Below are positions 17,616-26,230 of a stretch of DNA of 64,000 bases, piece by piece (positions within the stretch are counted from its first letter, which is position 1; each line of letters opens with the position of its first letter). Under the pieces are notes generated by a model. It worked only from the letters and a program-made list of their open reading frames with translations. It was not told the DNA's origin and did no database searches. This stretch comes from Komagataeibacter medellinensis NBRC 3288. GTDB taxonomy: Bacteria; Pseudomonadota; Alphaproteobacteria; Acetobacterales; Acetobacteraceae. Both the position numbers and the translations under genes were made by a program. The stretch lies in contig NC_016027.1 in the NCBI RefSeq assembly GCF_000182745.2, forward strand, positions 2,014,001 to 2,078,000, in the 5' to 3' direction.

Positions 17616-18410
17616 ATGAACGCGCAGCCATTGCGTATCGGGATCGCGGGTCTGAACGGGCGCGTCGGTCGCCTTCTGGCGCAGGAAGTGGTCGCCGGTG
17701 GCGGCGTGCTGGCTGGTGGCACAACGCGCGATGGCGCGCCCGTGACCGGGATCGACTGCCCGGTTTACAGCGATATCAGCCAGCTTGCGCACCATTGCGA
17801 TGTGGTGATCGACTTTACCCATGTCTCCACGGTTGTGGCGCACGGCGCAGCACTGGCGGCATCCGGCACCGCATGGGTTCTGGGCACGACCGGCCTTTCA
17901 GCGGCGGAGCAGCAGGCGGTTGATGCTGCGGCCGGGCGGGTTGCCGTGGTGCAGGCGGCCAATTTCTCCCCCGGCGTCACGCTCGTCACCCGCCTTGCGC
18001 GCCAGATGGGGGCGGCCCTGCCCGGCAGTGATTACGATGCCGAGATACTGGAAATGCACCACCGCCAGAAGGTCGATGCCCCATCGGGCACGGCGCTGGC
18101 CATGGGGCGTGCTGTGGCTGAAGGCCGGGGCATCAAGCTGGAAGATCATATTGAAAGCGGGCGCGATGGCCATACCGGCCCGCGCGCCGATGGCGCAATC
18201 GGGTTCGCGGCCTTGCGCGGGGGGCAGATCGTGGGGGAACATTCGGTCATCTTCACCTCCACCCACGAACAGATCAGCCTGACCCACCGCTCGTTTGACC
18301 GCCGGGTTTATGCTACCGGCGCCGTGCGGGCCGCGCACTGGCTGCGCACGCGCAGGCCAGCATTGTATGACATGGAAGACGTGCTGGGCCTGAAGTCCGT
18401 GGCGGAGTAA
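17616..18410 (+). CDS. dapB: 4-hydroxy-tetrahydrodipicolinate reductase
   Basis: 264 residues, normal for DapB. It has an N-terminal NAD(P)H motif (IGIAGLNGRVGRLLAQEV), VIDFTHVSTV, and GTTGLS. The catalytic block is EILEMHHRQKVDAPSGTAL, in which the His-His pair and Lys are conserved. The enzyme reduces the DapA product to tetrahydrodipicolinate on the way to diaminopimelate and lysine, in the cytosol. A GGTGGAG sequence precedes the ATG. It stands alone between dnaJ and metK. Confidence 0.95.
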   Translation: MNAQPLRIGIAGLNGRVGRLLAQEVVAGGGVLAGGTTRDGAPVTGIDCPVYSDISQLAHHCDVVIDFTHVSTVVAHGAALAASGTAWVLGTTGLSAAEQQAVDAAAGRVAVVQAANFSPGVTLVTRLARQMGAALPGSDYDAEILEMHHRQKVDAPSGTALAMGRAVAEGRGIKLEDHIESGRDGHTGPRADGAIGFAALRGGQIVGEHSVIFTSTHEQISLTHRSFDRRVYATGAVRAAHWLRTRRPALYDMEDVLGLKSVAE

Positions 18411-18436
18411 ACCCGCCCTGACCGCATGGGGAGGGT

Positions 18437-18517
18437 GCCATTCGGGGAAATGGCTTGACGCCTGAACTGCTTTCGGCCAAACGCATGCGATCATGCGCCG
18501 GGTTCCGCAGGCGTCAA
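18437..18517 (+). promoter_or_regulatory. Strongly folded metK 5' leader (candidate SAM-responsive element)
   Basis: Three perfect helices lie in 81 bases. Helix 1 is GCCATT (18437-18442) with AATGGC (18449-18454). Immediately after it, an outer 10-bp helix pairs TTGACGCCTG (18455-18464) with CAGGCGTCAA (18508-18517). This encloses a hairpin, CGCATG (18482-18487) with CATGCG (18492-18497). The structure ends 34 bases before the metK ATG, so it could control translation start. The position suggests a SAM-sensing leader, but the sequence did not match the SAM-II or SAM/SAH patterns I know, so the ligand is speculation. Confidence 0.5.
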
Positions 18518-18551
18518 TTACCCTATTTCATATGAGGCAGACAGGACCATC

Positions 18552-19739
18552 ATGCGTAATAAAGGCGATTTTCTGTTTACATCGGAATCCGTATCCGAAG
18601 GGCATCCTGACAAGGTCGCCGACCGGATCAGTGATACCGTTCTGGATGCATTCCTGACGGCAGACGGTGAATCGCGCGTTGCGTGCGAAACGATGGTCAC
18701 CACCAATCGCATCATCCTGGCGGGTGAAGTCCGTGGGCCGGCCTCTGTCACTCCCGAACTGCTGATCGAAGGCGCGCGTGATGCGGTGAAGGATATCGGC
18801 TACGATCAGGCCGGTTTCTCATGGCGCAATGCCGAGGTGGAATACCATCTCCACGCGCAGTCCGCCGATATCGCCGTGGGCGTTGACAGCGCGGGCGAGA
18901 AGGACGAAGGCGCAGGCGACCAGGGCATCATGTTCGGTTTCGCCACGCGTGAGACCGAAAGCCTGATGCCGGCGCCGCTGTTCTATGCGCATGACATTCT
19001 CCATCGCGTGCGTGACCTGCGTAAGGCGGGCGACCCGCGTGCGGCAGCACTGCAGCCTGACGCCAAGAGCCAGGTCACCCTGCGCTATGTCGATGGCAAG
19101 CCGGTGGGTGCCACCTCTGTCGTGATCTCCACCCAGCACGTTGAAGGGGCCAGCCAGGCCACCATCCGTGAGGAGCTGGGCAGCATCGTGCGTGATGTCC
19201 TGCCCGAGGGCTGGATGCCGCCGGAGAGCGAGTTCTACGTCAACCCCACCGGCATCTTCGTCATTGGCGGGCCGGATGGTGACTGCGGCCTGACCGGGCG
19301 CAAGATCATTGTGGACACCTATGGTGGCGCGGCCCCGCATGGTGGCGGCGCGTTCTCGGGCAAGGACCCGACGAAGGTTGACCGCTCGGCCGCCTATGCC
19401 TGCCGCTACCTGGCCAAGAATGTCGTGGCTGCCGGCCTTGCCGATCGCTGCACCTTGCAGGTTTCCTACGCTATTGGCGTGTCGCACCCACTTTCGGTCT
19501 ATGTTGACCTGGACGGCACCGGCAAGGATGTGGACGAGGAAAAGCTGGGTCGCGTGTTGCGTGAGGTCATGGACCTCAGCCCGCGCGGCATCCGCAAGCA
19601 CCTGCGCCTCAACCGCCCGATCTACACCCAGACCTCCGCTTACGGTCACTTTGGCCGTACGCCGGATGCGGCGAAGGACGATTTCACATGGGAGCAGACC
19701 GATCTGGTCGATGCCCTGCGTGGTGCCTTCAACCGCTAA
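18552..19739 (+). CDS. metK: S-adenosylmethionine synthetase
   Basis: 395 residues. Signatures are [20 protein letters not shown], the [12 protein letters not shown] hexapeptide region, and the glycine-rich [19 protein letters not shown] loop that binds triphosphate. The enzyme makes SAM from methionine and ATP, as a cytosolic tetramer. The 141-base leader in front is highly structured, suggesting post-transcriptional control. The downstream end is followed within 10 bases by palindromic repeat copy 2. Confidence 0.98.
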   Translation: MRNKGDFLFTSESVSEGHPDKVADRISDTVLDAFLTADGESRVACETMVTTNRIILAGEVRGPASVTPELLIEGARDAVKDIGYDQAGFSWRNAEVEYHLHAQSADIAVGVDSAGEKDEGAGDQGIMFGFATRETESLMPAPLFYAHDILHRVRDLRKAGDPRAAALQPDAKSQVTLRYVDGKPVGATSVVISTQHVEGASQATIREELGSIVRDVLPEGWMPPESEFYVNPTGIFVIGGPDGDCGLTGRKIIVDTYGGAAPHGGGAFSGKDPTKVDRSAAYACRYLAKNVVAAGLADRCTLQVSYAIGVSHPLSVYVDLDGTGKDVDEEKLGRVLREVMDLSPRGIRKHLRLNRPIYTQTSAYGHFGRTPDAAKDDFTWEQTDLVDALRGAFNR

Positions 19740-19749
19740 AAAATAATAA

Positions 19750-19826
19750 AAGTTTTTGGGTGCTGCCTTTTTTCAAAAAGGCGGCGTTCCCTGAAGCTTT
19801 TTGAAAAAAGCTTCACCAAAAACTTC
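19750..19826. repeat. Double-hairpin palindromic repeat, copy 2
   Basis: Same layout and orientation as the copy at 2030-2108: AAGTTTTTGG, then the GC-based hairpin (CTGCC-T6-C-A5-GGCGG), then the AAGCTTTTTG hairpin, then CCAAAAACTT. It lies just after metK and before trmB, on a tandem gene boundary. Confidence 0.9.
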
Positions 19827-19939
19827 TTTAGTTATCGGGGGCCTGCCATGACTGCTTGCAAAAGCCGGTCGTGGCGGCCCCCGCTGCGTTTTTCAATCAT
19901 GCCGTGCACTACGGCAGCAGGAGCAGGATTTTCGGACAC

Positions 19940-20644
19940 ATGACCGCCTCCGTGGATGTAAAGGCATCGCCAGAACGGCTTTACGGGCGCCAGCGCGGCC
20001 ATCCGCTGCGCCCCCGCCAGCAGCGGCTTCTGGACCAGACCCTGCCGCGCATGCGTTTCCCCGAGGCGGCGATAGCGGACCCGGCTTCAGCCTTTGGCCA
20101 TGCGCCAAAGCAGATCTGGCTGGAAGTGGGTTTTGGCGGGGGCGAGCATTCGCTGGCCCAGAACGCAGCCAACCCCGATGTGGGCTATATTGCGTGTGAG
20201 GTGTTCGAGAACGGCCTGTGTTCCCTGCTGTCGCGTGTCGTGCCTGATGATGAGGAAGCAACGGCGCCCGTGCCCGACATGCTGCGGATCTGGGATGAAG
20301 ATGCGCGTATCCTGCTGCGCGGCCTGCCCGATGCCTCGATCGACCGGCTGTTCCTCATGTTCCCCGATCCGTGGCCCAAGTCGCGCCATGCCAAGCGTCG
20401 CTTCGTCCACCCCGAGACGGTAAAGATGGCCGCCCGCATCCTGCGCCCTGGTGCGACCTGGCGCGTGGCAAGTGATGATCCCACCTATCAGGCATGGGTG
20501 GAGGAAGTGATGAGTGCGCAGGACCTGTTCGAGACGGCACCGCCCGCTACCGTCCGCCCCGAAGGCTGGCCGCCGACCCGCTATGAGGCAAAAGCTTTTG
20601 CTGCCGGTCGCAAGCCGCTGTACTGGACCTTCACCCGCCGTTGA
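19940..20644 (+). CDS. trmB: tRNA (guanine-N7-)-methyltransferase
   Basis: 234 residues from ATG 19940; an in-frame start at 19856 would add a stretch that overlaps no conserved region. Motifs are the SAM-binding LEVGFGGGEH, IACEVFENGL and the TrmB hallmark FPDPWPKSRHAKRRFVHP. The end is TRYEAKAFAAGRKPLYW. It methylates G46 in the tRNA variable loop. A palindromic repeat follows 7 bases after the stop. The neighbour after that is convergent. Confidence 0.93.
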   Translation: MTASVDVKASPERLYGRQRGHPLRPRQQRLLDQTLPRMRFPEAAIADPASAFGHAPKQIWLEVGFGGGEHSLAQNAANPDVGYIACEVFENGLCSLLSRVVPDDEEATAPVPDMLRIWDEDARILLRGLPDASIDRLFLMFPDPWPKSRHAKRRFVHPETVKMAARILRPGATWRVASDDPTYQAWVEEVMSAQDLFETAPPATVRPEGWPPTRYEAKAFAAGRKPLYWTFTRR

Positions 20645-20651
20645 AGGAAAA

Positions 20652-20729
20652 GAAGTTTTTGGTGAAGCTTTTTTCCAAAAAGCTTCAGAAACGCTGCCTT
20701 TTTGAAAAAAGGCAGCACCCAGAAACTTC
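20652..20729. repeat. Double-hairpin palindromic repeat, copy 3
   Basis: Opposite orientation to copies 1 and 2: the AAGCTTTTTT hairpin comes first, then the GCTGCCTTTTTG / AAAAAAGGCAGC hairpin, between GAAGTTTTTGG and CCAGAAACTTC. It lies between the convergent trmB and SDR genes. Confidence 0.9.
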
Positions 20730-20739
20730 TATCAGCTGA

Positions 20740-21681
20740 TTACGATAGCGATGTGCCGGTCAGCCGCTCGGCCACCTGCCACAAGCGCCGGGCTATGCCC
20801 AGATCGCGCGCGGCAGGGGGAATGAACGCCTCGCTCACATGTCCCCGCCGTTCACCGCGCCCGTCAGGACCGTAATAGCCGCCATCGCGGGCCTCCGGTG
20901 CCATAGCAGCAAATTCGATCGGTAGTGCGCCATGGGCGGCGGACTGGCCCATCAGCTTAAACGCCCAGACCGCGCCAAGACGGGTCAGCTTTTCCTGCAA
21001 TCCCTGTTTTGTGGACAGGCGGCTGGTGGAAATATCCGTCATGGCCCAGCCTGGATGGGCGGCAATGGAATGCAGGTTCCAGTTATGGGTGCGGGCCTGT
21101 CGGTCCAGTTCCAGCGCCAGAATCAGGTCGGCCAGCTTGCTCTGTCGGTACGCGCGGAACGGGGCGTAGCGCCTGCGGGCCTGCAGGTCATCAAACACGA
21201 TCTGCCCGTCAAGGGCGGCAAGGCTGGCCACCGTGACCACCCGCCCCCCCTGCGGTGCGGCGCACAGCAATGGACGCAACCGGGCCGTGAGCGCGAAGGG
21301 TCCAAGGAAATTGGTGCCGAACTGGAGTTCAAACCCGTCGCACGTTTCCAGTCGGCGCGGCGTGCCCATCACGCCTGCATTGTTGACCAGCACATCCAGC
21401 CTGTCGGTTTCCTGCGCCAGTTCGTGGGCAAAGGTGGCAATGGAAGACAGACTGGCCACATCCAGCAGGCGGAAGGAGGCCTTGGCTCCCGGTACGTCAC
21501 CCTGCAGGCGTACCAATGCGGCCATGCCCTTTTCAGGGTTGCGGCCTGCCAGCATGACGGTAGCCCCACGGCTGGCCAGACCAAGTGCTGTCTCGTAACC
21601 CAGTCCGCCCGTGGCCCCCGTTACCAGGGCCAGACGGCCATCCATGCGGGGTGCCTGTTTCAGGCTCCAGTGTCTGGTCAT
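20740..21681 (-). CDS. Short-chain dehydrogenase/reductase (retinol-dehydrogenase-like)
   Basis: 313 residues. The cofactor loop is TGATGGLGYETA with LAGRNPEK after strand 2, which favours NADP(H). NNAGVMG, VVTVASLAA and the catalytic Y-x3-K (YRQSK) are in place. The pattern FGTNFLGPFALTARL fits the retinol dehydrogenase/WWOX-like SDR group. The substrate is not deducible. The start overlaps the dedA stop (ATGA), so the two genes are translated as a pair. Confidence 0.85.
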   Translation of the reverse strand: MTRHWSLKQAPRMDGRLALVTGATGGLGYETALGLASRGATVMLAGRNPEKGMAALVRLQGDVPGAKASFRLLDVASLSSIATFAHELAQETDRLDVLVNNAGVMGTPRRLETCDGFELQFGTNFLGPFALTARLRPLLCAAPQGGRVVTVASLAALDGQIVFDDLQARRRYAPFRAYRQSKLADLILALELDRQARTHNWNLHSIAAHPGWAMTDISTSRLSTKQGLQEKLTRLGAVWAFKLMGQSAAHGALPIEFAAMAPEARDGGYYGPDGRGERRGHVSEAFIPPAARDLGIARRLWQVAERLTGTSLS

Positions 21682-22346
21682 GTCTCACCCTCCTGCTGTG
21701 ACTGTTCCATCTCGCGCCGGGCAGCGGCTTCCACCTCGGCGGTCAGGCGGTGTTCCTGCCTGCGCAGGAAAATCACAACACCGACTGCCACCACCGCGCT
21801 ACAGGCCGCCAGTGTTATGCCCACCGGCCCGGAAATACGCGTTATTTTGTGACCCAGATAATAGGCCGCATAGGCATATCCGCCCGCCCACACCGCCCCC
21901 CCCACTGCATTGCACACGAGAAAGCGGAGCCACGGCATGTGGTTCGCACCCGCCAGCAGCGCCACGAACACGCGCAGTATGGCGATGAACCGCCCAAGGC
22001 ACACGATAATTCCGCCATACCGCCTGAACAGGAAGCGCCCGGCTTGCAGGCGGGTGGGCGTAAGACCTACCCTGCCCCCCAAGCGCTCAAGCAGGGGGTA
22101 GCCCAGCCACCGGCCGATCAGGTAGCCAAGGTTATCCCCCATGATCGCCCCGATGATGGCCGCCGTTGCCACCCATGTGATGTTCATCTTGTGGGTGGCG
22201 GCGCAGTAGATGGAGGCGGAGATGAGAAGGGTCTCCGCCGGAAGCGGAATTCCCATGCTTTCCAGCATAATGGTGACGCCAATCACCCCGTAGCCGTAAT
22301 GCTGGAAAAGATGTTCAAGATGCTGGAGCAGCGGATTACCTGTCAT
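21678..22346 (-). CDS. DedA-family membrane protein
   Basis: 222 residues with the DedA/SNARE-associated pattern: MLESMGIPLPAETLLISAS near the N-terminus, GAIMGDNLGYLIGRWLG, and GRFIAILRVFVALLAGANHM with the conserved Arg residues. There are four to five membrane segments and a charged C-terminal tail. DedA proteins are thought to be proton-linked phospholipid (undecaprenyl phosphate or PE) transporters needed for envelope integrity. It is the first gene of the pair with the SDR. Confidence 0.88.
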   Translation of the reverse strand: MTGNPLLQHLEHLFQHYGYGVIGVTIMLESMGIPLPAETLLISASIYCAATHKMNITWVATAAIIGAIMGDNLGYLIGRWLGYPLLERLGGRVGLTPTRLQAGRFLFRRYGGIIVCLGRFIAILRVFVALLAGANHMPWLRFLVCNAVGGAVWAGGYAYAAYYLGHKITRISGPVGITLAACSAVVAVGVVIFLRRQEHRLTAEVEAAARREMEQSQQEGET

Positions 22347-22442
22347 AAAGAAAAGGATTATGTAGGGTACGGACCCAGAGCGTGAAACGCGGTTTGCGCA
22401 ATCCCGATCCCATTGTCACGCACAAATGCCAGGAGCACACAC

Positions 22443-24434
22443 ATGACCCAGTCCGGCGGCAGCGACAGGCCCGGCCCCGTAACAGCCCCCTATGGCACCT
22501 GGAACTCGCCCGTCAGCGCGGAACTGGTGGCGGGAAAGACGGTCTCCCTGTCCGATGTACGGGTGGACGGGCGTGATGTGTACTGGGTGGAAGGCCGCCC
22601 GACCGAAGCGGGGCGCCGCGTGCTGGTCCGCGCCCGCGCGGGCCATGTGGCGGACATGACCCCTGCCCCCTTTGATGTCGGCACCCGCGTGCATGAGTAC
22701 GGCGGTGGCGCCTATGCCGTGTGCCGGGGGCGCATCGTGTTCAGCAACCGGCGCGATGGCAGCGTGTGGCTGATGGAAGGCGGGCAGTCGCGCTGCCTGT
22801 GCACGGGTGCGGGCCTGCGTTATGCCGACCTGACCTTCAGCCCTGACGGGCGCTTCGTCTTCTGCGTGCGTGAAGATCATCGCGCGCAGGACGAGGAAGC
22901 GGCTGCCGCCATTGTCGTGCTGGACTGCATGGATACCAGTGACCCGGCCTTCAACACCGGCACGCCACTGGTGATGGGACCGGATTTCCTGTCCTCTCCC
23001 CGCCCCTCGCCCGATGGGCGGTACCTGGCGTGGATCGAATGGGACCATCCGGCCATGCCGTGGGACAGCACGCGCCTGCGCGCGGCCTCCCTGCTGCAGG
23101 AAGGTGATGACCCGCCCCGCCTTGCCGCACCGTGGAGTGTTGCCGGGGAGGACGGGCAGCCGGAATCCGTGATCGAACCCTGCTGGGACCGCGATGGACA
23201 CCTGCTTGCCTTGTCGGATCGCAGCGGGTGGTGGAACCTCTACCGCTTTGATACGACCGGTGCGGCCCCGGTGGCGCTGGCCCCCATGCAGGCCGAGATC
23301 GGCCAGCCGCACTGGGTGTTTGGCCTGCGCAGCTATGTGCCGCTTGATGACGGCAGCATCCTCGCCATGGTCATCAGCGAGGGCGAACCCCGCATGGTGT
23401 CCATCCGTGATGGTGCGGTAACACCATTGGCGCTGGGCCATCCGTCAGCCTGCCCGCTTCCGGTTGCAGGGGGTGGGTTCGCATGGCTCGATGCACCGCC
23501 CGATGATGCAGCGGCGGTGGTCTGTGGCCAGCCGGGGCAGGCGGTCCATGTGTTGCGCCGTGCGGCTACGCTCCCCCTTGCAACAGATGATATTGCCCGC
23601 GCCACGACGGTTCGCTTCCCCCTGCCGGGCAAGGAAGGGACAGGACACGCCTTTTTTTATGCCCCGGCCAGCGCCCGCTATCGTGGGGAAGCGGGTGAGA
23701 AGCCACCGCTGGTTGTCATGGCCCATGGTGGCCCCACCGGGCGGGCCAGCACGGCGTTTTCGTTCAAGGTGCAATGGTGGACTTCGCGCGGGTTCGCGGT
23801 GGTTGATGTCAATTACGGGGGGTCCACCGGCTTTGGCCGCGCCTATCGTCAGCGGCTGGAGGGCCAGTGGGGGGGGGTGGATGTGGATGACTGCGTTGCC
23901 GCCTGCCACTATCTGGCCGATGCGGGGTGGGTGGACCCAGCCCGCATCGTCATACGCGGTAGCAGTGCGGGCGGGCTTACGGTGCTTTTGGCCCTTGCGC
24001 GTTCGGACCTGTTTGCCGCAGGCACCAGCCTGTATGGTGTGACCGACCTGCGGGCACTGGCGTGCGATACCCACAAGTTTGAATCCCGCTATCTTGATAC
24101 GCTGGTCGGCCCCTACCCTGCCGATGAAGCTACCTATCTGGCCCGTTCCCCCATTACGCAGGTGGCGGATATCAGGGTACCAGTCCTGTTCCTGCAAGGT
24201 CTGGATGACAAAGTGGTGCCGCCCGCACAGGCGGAGTCCATGGTGGCGGCCCTGCGGGCGCAGGGTGTGCCTTGCGCGCTGTATGAATTTGCGGGCGAGG
24301 GCCATGGATTCAGGCAGGAAACGACCATCCGGCAGGCGTGGGAACTGGAACTGGCCTTTTACCAGCAGGTGTTCGGGCTGCCTGTCTCTTCCATTCCCAA
24401 AGTTGAACTGAAGGCGGATGCGCCTGTGGTGTGA
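22443..24434 (+). CDS. S9-family peptidase (acylaminoacyl/dipeptidyl peptidase type)
   Basis: 663 residues from ATG 22443. The first ~390 residues form a beta-propeller-like region with TolB-type repeats (LTFSPDGRFVFCV, SSPRPSPDGRYLAWIEWD). The C-terminal alpha/beta hydrolase domain has MAHGGPTGRAS (oxyanion hole), the nucleophile elbow RGSSAGG, Asp in LQGLDDKVVPP and His in GEGHGF. No signal peptide, so it is cytosolic. It probably degrades short peptides. It is a single gene ending in a palindromic repeat. Confidence 0.9.
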   Translation: MTQSGGSDRPGPVTAPYGTWNSPVSAELVAGKTVSLSDVRVDGRDVYWVEGRPTEAGRRVLVRARAGHVADMTPAPFDVGTRVHEYGGGAYAVCRGRIVFSNRRDGSVWLMEGGQSRCLCTGAGLRYADLTFSPDGRFVFCVREDHRAQDEEAAAAIVVLDCMDTSDPAFNTGTPLVMGPDFLSSPRPSPDGRYLAWIEWDHPAMPWDSTRLRAASLLQEGDDPPRLAAPWSVAGEDGQPESVIEPCWDRDGHLLALSDRSGWWNLYRFDTTGAAPVALAPMQAEIGQPHWVFGLRSYVPLDDGSILAMVISEGEPRMVSIRDGAVTPLALGHPSACPLPVAGGGFAWLDAPPDDAAAVVCGQPGQAVHVLRRAATLPLATDDIARATTVRFPLPGKEGTGHAFFYAPASARYRGEAGEKPPLVVMAHGGPTGRASTAFSFKVQWWTSRGFAVVDVNYGGSTGFGRAYRQRLEGQWGGVDVDDCVAACHYLADAGWVDPARIVIRGSSAGGLTVLLALARSDLFAAGTSLYGVTDLRALACDTHKFESRYLDTLVGPYPADEATYLARSPITQVADIRVPVLFLQGLDDKVVPPAQAESMVAALRAQGVPCALYEFAGEGHGFRQETTIRQAWELELAFYQQVFGLPVSSIPKVELKADAPVV

Positions 24435-24457
24435 GCTGGAAACATCAATAAGGAACA

Positions 24458-24535
24458 GAAGTTTTTGGGTGTCGCCTTTTTTCAAAAAGGCGGCGTCTTT
24501 CGAAGCTTTTTGGAAAAAGCTTCACCAAAAACTTC
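24458..24535. repeat. Double-hairpin palindromic repeat, copy 4
   Basis: GAAGTTTTTGG, then a CGCC-T6-C-A5-GGCG hairpin, an AAGCTTTTTGG/AAAAAGCTT hairpin and CCAAAAACTTC. Orientation as copy 1. It lies between the convergent S9 peptidase and hldE genes. Confidence 0.9.
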
Positions 24536-24546
24536 TTATCCGTTTG

Positions 24547-25980
24547 TCAGGGGCGGGCAGCAGCCTTGACAAGAGCGGTAGTGGATCGGCCCGATACGAT
24601 ATCAACCAGCACCACGCGCCCGCCACCAGCTTTGACGATATCGCCGCCCACCACCTGATCTTCGCGGTAATCAGCACCCTTGACCAGAATATCGGGCATG
24701 ATGGTGCGGATGGCTTCCAGTGGCGTGTCCTCATCAAACAGTACTACCAGATCAACCACGCGTAGTGCGCCGATTACCGCGGCGCGTGCCTGTTCATCCT
24801 GAATGGGGCGGCTTTCGCCTTTCAGGCGCTTGACGGAATGGTCCGTGTTCAGGGCGACAATCAGTTTGTCCCCCGTTGCCGCCGCTGCCTGTAGCAGGGA
24901 GATATGTCCCGGATGCAGCAGGTCGAAACAGCCATTGGTAAACACGACCCGCATGCCATGATGCCGCCAGTCACTGGTAATGGCGGCAGCCTGCGCCAGT
25001 GTAACCAGCTTTCCAGAATCCTGTGTATCGCGCATCAGCGCCCGGCCCAGTTCCGCGCGTGAGACCGTGGCCGTGCCCAGTTTGCCCACCGAGATCGAGG
25101 CCGCTGTGCCCGCAATGGTCACTGCCGTCTCGACCGGCTGGCCAGCCGATAGAATAGTGGCCAGCGTTGCCACCACGGTATCCCCTGCTCCCGATACGTC
25201 AAATACTTCGGCAGCCTTGGCGCGAACGTGGGTCACGGTTCCGTCCGTCTGCCATAGTGTCATGCCTTCATCTGATCGGGTCACGAGCACGTTGCCGCCA
25301 AACTGGGCGCTGGCGACCTGTGCCGCAGCCACTACCTGCGCATCCGTATCCAGCGGCAAGCCGGTGGCGCGCGCCAACTCATGGCGGTTGGGGGTGATCA
25401 GGTCCGCGCCACGATAGGCCGCGAAGGAACTGCGCTTGGGATCGACAATGACCGGAATGCCGCAGGCATGGGCGCGCGCGAAGATCGCTGCCAGCACAAC
25501 ATCATTCAGCACGCCCTTGCCATAATCTGAGCAGACCACGATATCGGCCCGGTCAATGGCGGCATGGGCCTGTTCTACAAGCTGCGCTGTAATGGCCGGG
25601 TTGAGTGGTGTGGTGTCCTCGTTATCAATCCGCACGATCTGCTGGCGGCCGCTCATCACACGGGTCTTGGTAATGGTGGGGCGGCCTGCATCCGTAACCA
25701 GCCCGTCGGTGCTGATGTGTTCCCAGCGCCGGAGTGTGCGGATCAGTTCAGGTGCGAATTCGTCCGCCCCCACAAGGCCCGTCAGCAGGACCCGTGCACC
25801 TAGCGCTGCGGCATTTGTCGCGACATTGGCGGCACCGCCCGCAACGGTGGTGAGCTTTTCGTGCAGCACGACGGGAATGGGCGCTTCGGGCGAAATGCGG
25901 CTGACAGTGCCGGAAATGTACCGGTCCAGCATCACATCGCCAAGCACGGCGATGGTCCCGAACTGCATGTTGTCAATCAT
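24547..25980 (-). CDS. hldE: Bifunctional heptose-7-phosphate kinase / heptose-1-phosphate adenylyltransferase
   Basis: 477 residues in two domains. The ribokinase-like domain (about 1-320) has GDVMLDRYISG, GGAANVATNAAALGA and the catalytic DVSGAGDTVVATLA. The nucleotidyltransferase domain (about 340-477) has VFTNGCFDLLHPGHISLLQAA. HldE supplies ADP-heptose for the LPS inner core. The start is ATG 25980. It is the only envelope-sugar gene in the core part of the window and is not linked to the polysaccharide island 16 kb away. Confidence 0.95.
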   Translation of the reverse strand: MIDNMQFGTIAVLGDVMLDRYISGTVSRISPEAPIPVVLHEKLTTVAGGAANVATNAAALGARVLLTGLVGADEFAPELIRTLRRWEHISTDGLVTDAGRPTITKTRVMSGRQQIVRIDNEDTTPLNPAITAQLVEQAHAAIDRADIVVCSDYGKGVLNDVVLAAIFARAHACGIPVIVDPKRSSFAAYRGADLITPNRHELARATGLPLDTDAQVVAAAQVASAQFGGNVLVTRSDEGMTLWQTDGTVTHVRAKAAEVFDVSGAGDTVVATLATILSAGQPVETAVTIAGTAASISVGKLGTATVSRAELGRALMRDTQDSGKLVTLAQAAAITSDWRHHGMRVVFTNGCFDLLHPGHISLLQAAAATGDKLIVALNTDHSVKRLKGESRPIQDEQARAAVIGALRVVDLVVLFDEDTPLEAIRTIMPDILVKGADYREDQVVGGDIVKAGGGRVVLVDIVSGRSTTALVKAAARP

Positions 25981-26077
25981 GACCTGTCCATCATTCCCGT
26001 GGCTGCCAGCCGCATCCTGATCAGGGGCGCGGCATTGCGCAAGCCCCTGCCCGGCCAGTCATCGGCCCGCATAAAGA

Positions 26078-26108
26078 AAGCTTTCCCGATCCGCAATCAG
26101 GAAAGCTT
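26078..26108. repeat. 9-bp hairpin upstream of hldE
   Basis: AAGCTTTCC (26078-26086) and GGAAAGCTT (26100-26108) form a perfect stem with a 13-base loop. It lies in the 250-base gap between hldE and the sugar porter. No T-run follows on either strand, so it is not a standard terminator. Confidence 0.45.
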
Positions 26109-26158
26109 CTATCAGGGCAACAGGCCGGAGGGGCTCTGGAGACTGTGTTTAAAAGAAA

Positions 26159-26207
26159 GAAGTTTTCGGGTGCCGCCTTTTTTTCAAAAATCTTCACTAA
26201 AAACTTT
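26159..26207. repeat. Truncated palindromic repeat, copy 5
   Basis: Only the outer ends and the first half of the GC hairpin remain (GAAGTTTTCGGGTGCCGCC-T7-CAAAAA). The GGCGGC arm and most of the AAGC hairpin are missing. This shows that such copies decay by internal deletion. Confidence 0.75.
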
Positions 26208-26230
26208 CATTACTTTTTAAAAACAGTTGG

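Noticed and set aside
18437-18517. SAM-II or SAM/SAH riboswitch upstream of metK
   Set aside because: The conserved single-stranded bases of those families are not seen; only the position and folding are suggestive, so no known family is claimed.
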